From: UBA9732 sp045116915
GTDB taxonomy: Bacteria > Spirochaetota > Spirochaetia > Sphaerochaetales > Sphaerochaetaceae
Reading direction: 5' to 3'
Assembly: GCA_045116915.1 (NCBI GenBank)
Contig: JBGUMQ010000031.1
Location: 1-12,925, forward strand
DNA: 12,925 nucleotides
A model generated the notes under the pieces. It did not search any database and was not told the origin of the DNA. It saw nothing but the letters and a program-made list of their open reading frames with translations. This document shows positions 6,984-12,585 of the stretch, in pieces. Within the stretch, counting starts at the first letter, position 1. Every line of letters begins with the position of its first letter. A program made the translations under genes and the position numbers.

Positions 6984-7427
6984 ATGGGTATCGGATTAAT
7001 CGGTTTGGTTTTGGCTCTCTGCCTTTCGGCAATGGGATCCGGTTTCGGAATCGGCGCCGCCGCCATCGCGGCTGTCGGAGGATGGAAGAAGTGTTACGCC
7101 AACGGAAAGCCCGCACCGTTCATGATGGTCGCGTTCACGGGTGCTCCGCTGACACAGACGATCTACGGCTTCCTGCTGATGAACTTCATCACAAGCGCCC
7201 TCAAGAACGGTCTGGACGGACTTCTGGCGGTCTTCATCGGAGGATTCGGCGGTCTGGTCATCGGCCTTTCGGCCTTCTTCCAGGGACGTTGTGCCGCAGC
7301 GGCCTGCGACGCGCTGGGCGAGACGGGCAAGGGAACATCGAACTACCTCATCGTCATCGGTATCATCGAGACGGTCGCCCTGTTCACGCTGGTCTTCTGC
7401 CTGCTGCTCCTGAACTCGGTCGCCTGA
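6984..7427 (+). CDS. atpK: V-type ATP synthase/ATPase subunit K (membrane rotor ring)
   Basis: This 147-residue, four-helix proteolipid is a duplicated hairpin that forms the rotating ring. The ion-carrying carboxylate Glu129 lies in the fourth helix (GIIETVALFTLVF). The equivalent place in the first hairpin is Gln58 (APLTQTIYGF), so there is one carboxylate per four-helix protomer, as in Enterococcus NtpK. Thr57, Gln58, Tyr61, Gln100 and Glu129 align with NtpK residues Thr64, Gln65, Tyr68, Gln110 and Glu139, which form its Na+ site. This suggests sodium coupling. The start has AGGAG at 6971-6975 with 8-nt spacing. The 31-nt gap after atpI is the widest in the operon and provides an independent ribosome site for a subunit needed in many copies. 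It is the last gene before a weak terminator. Confidence 0.94.
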   Translation: MGIGLIGLVLALCLSAMGSGFGIGAAAIAAVGGWKKCYANGKPAPFMMVAFTGAPLTQTIYGFLLMNFITSALKNGLDGLLAVFIGGFGGLVIGLSAFFQGRCAAAACDALGETGKGTSNYLIVIGIIETVALFTLVFCLLLLNSVA

Positions 7428-7441
7428 CGGCTTCCGTTTTT
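7426..7441 (+). terminator. Weak terminator-like hairpin after atpK
   Basis: ACGG (7427-7430) pairs with CCGT (7434-7437) across a 3-nt loop, with a possible G-T extension, followed by further T to 7441. The stem is very short and starts in the stop codon, so it is at best a partial terminator between the ATPase operon and the transport locus. Confidence 0.35.
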
Positions 7442-7462
7442 CAGAATCTGATGCGGTTACGG

Positions 7463-7491
7463 TTGATTCCTCGGAATCTATCGCTTATTAT
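7463..7491 (+). promoter_or_regulatory. Strong sigma-70-type promoter for the binding-protein gene
   Basis: TTGATT (7463-7468, 4 of 6 consensus) and TATTAT (7486-7491, 5 of 6) are 17 nt apart, the best promoter in the window. Transcription would begin near 7498, just before the leader hairpin. The palindrome GATTCC-TC-GGAATC (7465-7478) covers the -35 edge and spacer and could bind a regulator. Confidence 0.65.
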
Positions 7492-7499
7492 TAGTTAAT

Positions 7500-7514
7500 A
7501 CCCGGTTTCCGGGT
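7500..7514 (+). promoter_or_regulatory. 5'-leader hairpin ahead of the binding-protein gene
   Basis: ACCCGG (7500-7505) and CCGGGT (7509-7514) form a 6-bp stem with a TTT loop. It sits at the predicted 5' end of the mRNA and 11 nt before the strong GGGAGGA ribosome site (7525-7531). No T-run follows, so it is not a terminator. A 5'-end stabilising structure is the simplest reading. Confidence 0.4.
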
Positions 7515-7539
7515 TCACCAATTAGGGAGGAATAACAAG

Positions 7540-8655
7540 ATGAAGAAACTTTTCTTGGTTCTCATGGTTCTCGCTGTTGCCTTCACCGCTTTCGCACAGG
7601 GCGGAACAGAAGCTGCAAAGTCTGAGGAAGTTGCAATCGCAATGGTCACCGACTACGGTGATATCACAGACCAGTCCTTCAACCAGACGACTTACGAGGC
7701 ATGCCGCGACTACGCAGCTGCACAGGGTCTCAAGTTCGCTTACTTCAAGCCGACCGGAGACAGCACGGCAGAGCGTGTCAAGATGATCGTCGCAGCCATC
7801 GAGCAGGGTTACAATGTAATCGTCATGCCCGGTTTCGCATTCGGCGAGGCCATCCAGGAAGCTGCTCCGCAGTATCCCGATGCAAAGTTCATCGCTCTTG
7901 ATGTCTCTGAGGGAGACCTTGGCGGATCCGTTCCGGCAAACGTCTACGCAGCAGTCTACCAGGAGGAGATCGCAGGTTACTTCGCAGGTTACGCGGCAGT
8001 CAAGCTCGGCTACACCAAGCTCGGTTACCTCGGTGGAATGGCTGTCCCCGCAGTTGTCCGCTACGGTTACGGTTTTGTCCAGGGCGCCGATGCAGCAGCC
8101 AAGGAGACAGGAGCGAAGGTAGAGGTCAAGTACACATACGGCAACCAGTTCTTCGGTGATGCCGACATCACGGCAGCCATGGACACATGGTACAAGGCCG
8201 GAACAGAAGTCGTCTTCGCTTGCGGCGGCGGCATCTACACATCCGCAGCCGAGGCGGCTGTCAAGGTCGGTGGAAAGGTCATCGGCGTCGACGTAGACCA
8301 GGCTCCGACAATCGACGGTGCATACGGCAAGGGAATCACGGTCACATCCGCCATGAAGGGTCTGTATGCCTCGACACAGGCTGCCCTCAAGACGATCGCA
8401 GAGGACAAGGCATGGGATACACTGGCCGGAAAGAACGCCAACCTCGGTCTGGTCTCAACCGATCCCGAGCTCAACTATGTCGGAATCCCGACCGGAAACG
8501 GCACACAGTGGTCCGACAAGTTCACACTGGCCGACTACAAGGCACTCGTCGCCAAGCTTCTTGACGGAAGCGTCAAGGTCGACAACGCCATCGATGTCGC
8601 TCCCGCCAACATGGGCAAGAACATCACGGTCATCGATCTGGGAACAATCAAGTAA
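7540..8655 (+). CDS. tmpC: BMP-family (TmpC/PnrA-like) ABC transporter substrate-binding protein
   Basis: This 371-residue periplasmic binding protein is probably for purine or other nucleosides. Residues 1-19 form a signal peptide ending AFTAFA before QGGTE. There is no lipobox cysteine, unlike Treponema pallidum PnrA, so a soluble periplasmic protein is predicted. Family motifs include VTDYGDITDQSFNQ (36-49), GNQFFGD (201-207), IGVDVDQ (248-254) and TSAMKGLY (269-276). Phe47, Phe204/205, Asp251 and Lys273 are candidates for the nucleoside-stacking and ribose/base-binding residues known in PnrA; this comparison is from memory. The GGGAGGA site at 7525-7531 fixes the start. Ala codons are largely GCA, unlike the GCC-rich neighbours, consistent with a highly expressed gene. 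A strong terminator follows. Riboflavin or another ligand cannot be excluded. Confidence 0.88.
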   Translation: MKKLFLVLMVLAVAFTAFAQGGTEAAKSEEVAIAMVTDYGDITDQSFNQTTYEACRDYAAAQGLKFAYFKPTGDSTAERVKMIVAAIEQGYNVIVMPGFAFGEAIQEAAPQYPDAKFIALDVSEGDLGGSVPANVYAAVYQEEIAGYFAGYAAVKLGYTKLGYLGGMAVPAVVRYGYGFVQGADAAAKETGAKVEVKYTYGNQFFGDADITAAMDTWYKAGTEVVFACGGGIYTSAAEAAVKVGGKVIGVDVDQAPTIDGAYGKGITVTSAMKGLYASTQAALKTIAEDKAWDTLAGKNANLGLVSTDPELNYVGIPTGNGTQWSDKFTLADYKALVAKLLDGSVKVDNAIDVAPANMGKNITVIDLGTIK

Positions 8656-8682
8656 TCATCCTTCGGGACCTGATTGCGAACG

Positions 8683-8717
8683 GCAGGAAAGGATTCGTCC
8701 TTTCCTGCTTTTTTTTT
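8683..8717 (+). terminator. Strong rho-independent terminator after the binding-protein gene
   Basis: Perfect 11-bp stem (8683-8693 with 8698-8708) capped by a TTCG tetraloop and followed by nine T (8709-8717). It lies inside the transport locus, between the binding protein and its ATPase, so it should lower expression of the downstream genes relative to the binding protein. Confidence 0.93.
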
Positions 8718-8741
8718 GTTCCAATCACATGTCTTTCATAG

Positions 8742-8747
8742 TACAAT
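8742..8747 (+). promoter_or_regulatory. Internal -10 element for the ATPase/permease genes
   Basis: TACAAT matches 5 of 6 bases of the -10 consensus. With a 17-nt spacer the -35 would be TTCCAA (8719-8724), a weak match directly after the terminator T-run. Transcription would start near 8754. That places the ATG at 8748 outside the mRNA and favours the GTG start at 8781. Confidence 0.4.
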
Positions 8748-8780
8748 ATGTCCAAATATAAGATAGGGAGGGACCGGACT

Positions 8781-10319
8781 GTGGATACTCCATATGCCAT
8801 TGAGATGCTCAACATAACGAAACGTTTCCCGGGCATCATTGCAAATGACAATATCACACTCCAGCTCAAAAGAGGTGAGATCCACGCGCTGCTCGGCGAG
8901 AACGGCGCTGGAAAGTCCACGCTCATGAGTGTCCTCTTCGGCCTGTATCAGGCGGAGGAGGGAGAGATCAGGAAAGACGGCAAGGTCGTGCACATCAACG
9001 ACCCGAACGACGCCAACGATCTCGGAATTGGAATGGTGCACCAGCACTTCAAGCTGGTTGAATGCTTCACCGTACTCGACAACATCATCCTCGGCGTCGA
9101 GCCGAACAAGATGGGCGTCCTGAAGAAGGACGAGGCCCGCAAGAAGATTGTGGAGTTGTCCGAGAAATACGGACTCATGGTCGACCCGGATGCCAAGATC
9201 GAGGACATCACCGTCGGCATGCAGCAGAGGACGGAGATCCTCAAGATGCTGTACAGGGACAACGAGATCCTCATCTTCGACGAGCCCACCGCCGTCCTGA
9301 CACCTCAGGAGATCGACGAGCTGATGCAGATCATGCGCAACCTCAAGGCCGAGGGCAAGTCGATCCTGTTCATCTCCCACAAGCTGGCCGAGATCATGGC
9401 CGTCGCCGACCGCTGCACGATCCTGCGCAAGGGAAAGTACATCGGCACGGTGGAGACGAAGAACACCACGGCACAGGAGCTCTCGTCCCTGATGGTCGGA
9501 AGGAACGTCAACTTCCACATCGACAAGAAGCCGCAGAAACTCGGCGATGTCGTCCTGGACATCCAGAACATGACGGTCGCCTCCAAGACGCACAACAACA
9601 ACGCGGTCAAGAACGTGTCGCTGAAGGTCCGCGCGGGTGAGATCGTCTGCATCGCCGGTATCGACGGCAACGGACAGACCGAGTTCGTGCACGGCCTGAC
9701 AGGCCTCGAGCCTCTTGCCGGCGGAAGCATAAAGCTCAACGGAATGGACATCACCAAAGCCCCGATCCGCAAGCGCAACACATCCGGAATGAGCCATATC
9801 CCGGAGGACAGGCACAAGCACGGTCTGGTCCTGGACTACAGTCTGGAGTACAACCTCGTCCTGCAGACATATTTCGAGTCCGAGTACACGTCCAAGATCG
9901 GTTTCCTGAAGAAGGACAACATCCGCAAGACGGCAGACCGCCTGATCGAGGAATTCGATGTCAGAAGCGGGCAGGGCGCCATCACGGCCGCCAGGGCCAT
10001 GTCCGGCGGAAACCAGCAGAAGGCCATCATCGCCCGTGAGATCGACAAGGACCCGGACCTCCTGGTCGCGGTCCAGCCCACCAGAGGTCTGGATGTCGGT
10101 GCCATCGAGTTCGTCCACAAGCAGCTGATCGAAAGGCGTGATTCCGGCAAGGCCGTCCTTCTGGTCTCGCTGGAGCTGGACGAGGTCATGGACGTCCCCG
10201 ACAGGATCCTGGTCATGTACGAGGGTGAGATCGTCGGTGAGTTCGATCCCAAGAAGACAACGCAGGAAGAGCTGGGCCTCTACATGGCCGGCGCCAAGAG
10301 AATGGAGGTCAAGGCATGA
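8781..10319 (+). CDS. Nucleoside-type ABC transporter, double ATP-binding subunit (NupO/YufO-like)
   Basis: This 512-residue protein has two fused ABC ATPase domains that power the importer. Domain 1 has Walker A GENGAGKST (39-47), signature VGMQQR (145-150) and Walker B ILIFDEPTAVLTP (Asp167, Glu168). Domain 2 is degenerate in the way usual for this family. Its P-loop reads GIDGNGQTE with Gln299 replacing the lysine, its signature is MSGGNQQK (407-414), and its Walker B ends AVQPTRGLD with Gln432 in place of the catalytic glutamate. One site is therefore probably active. The GTG at 8781 has GGGAGGG at 8766-8772 with 8-nt spacing. The ATG at 8748 lacks a ribosome site and abuts a -10 element, so it was not chosen. 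The stop overlaps the next gene in ATGA. Confidence 0.9.
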   Translation: MDTPYAIEMLNITKRFPGIIANDNITLQLKRGEIHALLGENGAGKSTLMSVLFGLYQAEEGEIRKDGKVVHINDPNDANDLGIGMVHQHFKLVECFTVLDNIILGVEPNKMGVLKKDEARKKIVELSEKYGLMVDPDAKIEDITVGMQQRTEILKMLYRDNEILIFDEPTAVLTPQEIDELMQIMRNLKAEGKSILFISHKLAEIMAVADRCTILRKGKYIGTVETKNTTAQELSSLMVGRNVNFHIDKKPQKLGDVVLDIQNMTVASKTHNNNAVKNVSLKVRAGEIVCIAGIDGNGQTEFVHGLTGLEPLAGGSIKLNGMDITKAPIRKRNTSGMSHIPEDRHKHGLVLDYSLEYNLVLQTYFESEYTSKIGFLKKDNIRKTADRLIEEFDVRSGQGAITAARAMSGGNQQKAIIAREIDKDPDLLVAVQPTRGLDVGAIEFVHKQLIERRDSGKAVLLVSLELDEVMDVPDRILVMYEGEIVGEFDPKKTTQEELGLYMAGAKRMEVKA

Positions 10320-11455
10320 GCAAGGAAAAGGTCAACATCTTCAAGAGACCGGGAGTCCAGTCCTTCATCTCGTCCCTGGTCTGCATCATCCTGGGTCTGC
10401 TTATCGCTTTCGTTGTGCTGCTGATAATCAACCCGTCGGGTGCCTGGAGTTCGATCATGAACGTCATCAAGAACTTCTTCTGGTTCAGGAATCCCGCATC
10501 CAGGCTGAAGTATTTCGGTGAGACGCTCGCCAAGACCGTACCGCTTCTGCTGTGCGCCCTGGCCGTCCTGTTCTCATACAAGGTCGGACTGTTCAACATC
10601 GGAACACCGGGCCAGTACTGCGCGGGAATCTGCGCATCGATCTACGCCGCGCTGACATGGGGATGGGGCTGGCTTCCGTGCCTGCTGTTCGCCATGGTCG
10701 CCGGTGCCGCGCTTGCATCGATCGTCGGTGTCCTCAAGGCCTATCTGAACGTCAACGAGGTCATCTCGGGCATCATGCTCAACTGGATCTGCCTGTACTT
10801 CACAAACTCGACCCTGACGGCCGTGAAGAACCCGTCGGGCAAGGACACGCTGACAATCGCCAGCGTCAACAAGGGCGGAATCATACCGTCGCTGGGTCTG
10901 GACAAGCTCTTCAACGACAAGTACGTCACGATCGCCATCCCGCTGGCCATCCTGGTCGCGGTCATCATCATGATCGTACTCGAGAAGACCAAGTTCGGTT
11001 ACGAGCTCAGGGCGACCGGTCTGAACAAGAACGCCGCCAAGTACTGCGGAATGATGGAGAAGAGGAACATCATCGTGACCCTGGTCATCTCCGGAGCCCT
11101 CGCGGGCATGGGAGCGGGCTGCTACTACCTGACCGATTTCGAGCAGTGGGCCGTCACTTCGTCCACTGTCCCGGCAATGGGTTTCAACGGTATCGCGGCC
11201 ACCTTCCTCGGAGGCCTGAACCCGATAGGAACGATTTTCTCGTCCTACTTCATCACACACATAACTGCCGGCGGTGCATTCGTCGACCTGACGAAGTACA
11301 GCTCGCAGATCACCGATCTGATCAGCGCTCTGATCATCTACCTGTGCGGATTCGTACTCTTCCTCAAGACCATGATGAACAACATCATCAGAAGGCATGA
11401 GACGAGGAAAACCGGACAATACGAGAACTTCAAACAGGACGGGAGGAAGAACTGA
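10316..11455 (+). CDS. Nucleoside-type ABC transporter permease 1 (NupP/YufP-like)
   Basis: This 379-residue inner-membrane protein belongs to the branched-chain amino acid/ribose permease superfamily. A short basic N terminus precedes a first span at about residues 16-43 (IISSLVCIILG-type, extremely hydrophobic). By eye eight to ten spans follow. The motif FNIGTPGQ at residues 93-100 matches the conserved FNIG-x-x-GQ of this permease class, where it lines the translocation path. The C terminus is basic and cytoplasmic (RRHETRKTGQYENF). The start overlaps the ATPase stop by 4 nt and has GGAGG at 10304-10308 inside the upstream gene. The stop overlaps the next permease in TGATG. It should pair with the following permease as a heterodimer. 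Confidence 0.88.
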   Translation: MSKEKVNIFKRPGVQSFISSLVCIILGLLIAFVVLLIINPSGAWSSIMNVIKNFFWFRNPASRLKYFGETLAKTVPLLLCALAVLFSYKVGLFNIGTPGQYCAGICASIYAALTWGWGWLPCLLFAMVAGAALASIVGVLKAYLNVNEVISGIMLNWICLYFTNSTLTAVKNPSGKDTLTIASVNKGGIIPSLGLDKLFNDKYVTIAIPLAILVAVIIMIVLEKTKFGYELRATGLNKNAAKYCGMMEKRNIIVTLVISGALAGMGAGCYYLTDFEQWAVTSSTVPAMGFNGIAATFLGGLNPIGTIFSSYFITHITAGGAFVDLTKYSSQITDLISALIIYLCGFVLFLKTMMNNIIRRHETRKTGQYENFKQDGRKN

Positions 11456-12396
11456 TGCTGCTGCTTATCCAATACACACTGATTTTCGCCTCCGTTCTCA
11501 CGCTTGTCGCCCTCGGAGGATGCTTCTCGGAGCACTCGGGTGTCATCAACCTGGGTCTTGAGGGAATCATGGTCATGGGAGCCCTCGGCGGCGCCCTGGC
11601 GATGAGGTATCTGCCGATCACCATCCCGGCGTTCTTCTTCATCATCCTGGTGATCCTGTTCGCCGTTCTGGTGGGAGTCCTCTATTCCGCACTGCTCGGT
11701 GTGGCCGCGATCAATTTCAAGGCCGACCAGACGATCGTCGGAACCGCCCTGAACATGCTCGGAACAGCCGCCGCCACGGTCATCGTCAAGGCCATCAACA
11801 CGGCAGCCAACCCGAACGACGTCAGCTCCATCATCCAGTACATCGAACCGAAGAAGAAGTTCATCCTCAAGCTGGGATCGTTCGAGTTCAACTGGTTCAT
11901 GCTGATCACCGTCATCGTCCTGGCATGCGCATGGTTCGTCCTGTACAAGACCAAGTTCGGCCTGCGCCTCATGGCATGCGGCGAGCATCCGCAGGCGGCC
12001 GACTCGGTCGGTATCAACGTCATCAGGATGCGCTGGTCGGGTGTCATGATCTCCGGCGCCCTCGGCGGACTGGGAGGTATCTGCTACATCCTGGCCGGTG
12101 TCTCCGAGTGGAGGTTCGAGTACGGTGTGGCCGGTTTCGGATTCCTGGCCCTGGCCGTCATGATCTTCGGTCAGTGGAAGCCGACAAGGATCGCGCTGGC
12201 CGCTCTGATGTTCGGTTTCTTCCGCGCATTGAGCAACACGTACTTCGGTTTCGGATTCCTGACGAATCTGGGACTGCCCAGCACGTTCTACAACATGCTG
12301 CCGTACATCATCTCGATCATCGTCCTTGCACTCACGTCCAAGAACTCCAAGGCACCCAAGGCGGAGGGTATCCCCTACGACAAGGGCCAGAGATGA
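11455..12396 (+). CDS. Nucleoside-type ABC transporter permease 2 (NupQ/YufQ-like)
   Basis: This 313-residue inner-membrane protein is the second permease half of the importer. GVINLGLEG at residues 29-37 is the hallmark V-N-x-G-x-E-G motif of this permease class, matching FNIGTPGQ of permease 1. About eight hydrophobic spans are visible. Between them lies a conserved cytoplasmic loop containing TKFGLRLMACGEHPQAADSV, which resembles the ATPase-contact region of the family. The start shares one base with the preceding stop and has GGAGG at 11442-11446 with 8-nt spacing, so translation is probably coupled. It is the last gene of the locus, ending 22 nt before the terminator stem. Length is normal. 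The substrate is inferred from the binding protein only. Confidence 0.88.
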   Translation: MLLLIQYTLIFASVLTLVALGGCFSEHSGVINLGLEGIMVMGALGGALAMRYLPITIPAFFFIILVILFAVLVGVLYSALLGVAAINFKADQTIVGTALNMLGTAAATVIVKAINTAANPNDVSSIIQYIEPKKKFILKLGSFEFNWFMLITVIVLACAWFVLYKTKFGLRLMACGEHPQAADSVGINVIRMRWSGVMISGALGGLGGICYILAGVSEWRFEYGVAGFGFLALAVMIFGQWKPTRIALAALMFGFFRALSNTYFGFGFLTNLGLPSTFYNMLPYIISIIVLALTSKNSKAPKAEGIPYDKGQR

Positions 12397-12418
12397 TTGT
12401 CTTGCTTTGTGGCAATTG

Positions 12419-12447
12419 CCCCGGGGTTTCCCCGGGGTTTTCTTTTT
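12419..12447 (+). terminator. Rho-independent terminator of the transport locus
   Basis: CCCCGGGG (12419-12426) pairs with CCCCGGGG (12430-12437) across a TTT loop, and a T-rich tract TTTTCTTTTT (12438-12447) follows. It ends transcription 22 nt past the last permease stop. Each arm is itself a palindrome, so the two arms could also pair as direct repeats. Confidence 0.9.
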
Positions 12448-12492
12448 CAAGTCGAAGTTGATGGCTTTGGAGTGAATGGAGGTGCACAATTA

Positions 12493-12534
12493 ATGATAGA
12501 CAATCTTTTGGTTGAAAATGAGAAAAAAGATTGA
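12493..12534 (+). CDS. Possible 13-residue leader peptide upstream of the last gene
   Basis: ATG at 12493 opens a 13-codon frame, MIDNLLVENEKKD, ending in TGA at 12532-12534. GGAGG (12478-12482) lies 10 nt upstream, a better ribosome site than the following gene has. The frame is the same as that of the gene starting at 12586, and no other stop lies between them. The peptide covers one arm of each of two competing hairpins, as a translated leader would. No promoter is evident upstream. It may be chance in AT-rich DNA. Confidence 0.25.
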   Translation: MIDNLLVENEKKD

Positions 12535-12555
12535 GAAATTCAATCTTTAATTCAA
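12501..12555 (+). repeat. AT-rich repeat cluster with mutually exclusive hairpins
   Basis: CAATCTTT occurs at 12501-12508 and 12541-12548, with its reverse complement at 12526-12533. The middle copy can pair with the left copy (9 bp, 15-nt loop) or the right one (AAAGATTGA/TCAATCTTT, 9 bp, GAAAT loop), but not both. AATTCAA is also repeated at 12537-12543 and 12549-12555. This could be a regulatory RNA switch or repeated protein-binding half-sites. Confidence 0.5.
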
Positions 12556-12579
12556 ATTTTATATGAAATATTGTATGAT
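12551..12579 (+). promoter_or_regulatory. Candidate promoter of the last gene
   Basis: TTCAAA (12551-12556, 4 of 6) and TATGAT (12574-12579, 5 of 6) are 17 nt apart in very AT-rich DNA. Transcription would start close to the ATG at 12586, which would make the mRNA leaderless. This agrees with the absence of a Shine-Dalgarno sequence before that ATG. Confidence 0.45.
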
Positions 12580-12585
12580 GACTGC

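Noticed and set aside
9657..9683. Loss-of-function mutation in the second P-loop of the ABC ATPase (Lys to Gln)
   Set aside because: A degenerate second nucleotide-binding site, including the Gln in Walker B, is normal for the RbsA/NupO-type double ATPases, so it is not a defect.
8736..10118. 460-codon open frame on the minus strand
   Set aside because: Antisense to the double ABC ATPase with Walker and signature motifs; a shadow frame with no ribosome site or family resemblance that I could see.
11338..12489. 383-codon open frame on the minus strand
   Set aside because: Antisense to permease 2 and through the terminator at 12419-12447; the Asp/His/Arg-rich translation is typical of a shadow of a hydrophobic membrane protein gene.
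12520..12548. Selenocysteine recoding of the TGA at 12532-12534
   Set aside because: The TGA lies within the 5' arm of the hairpin rather than upstream of a SECIS-like stem-loop, and nothing suggests a selenoprotein.
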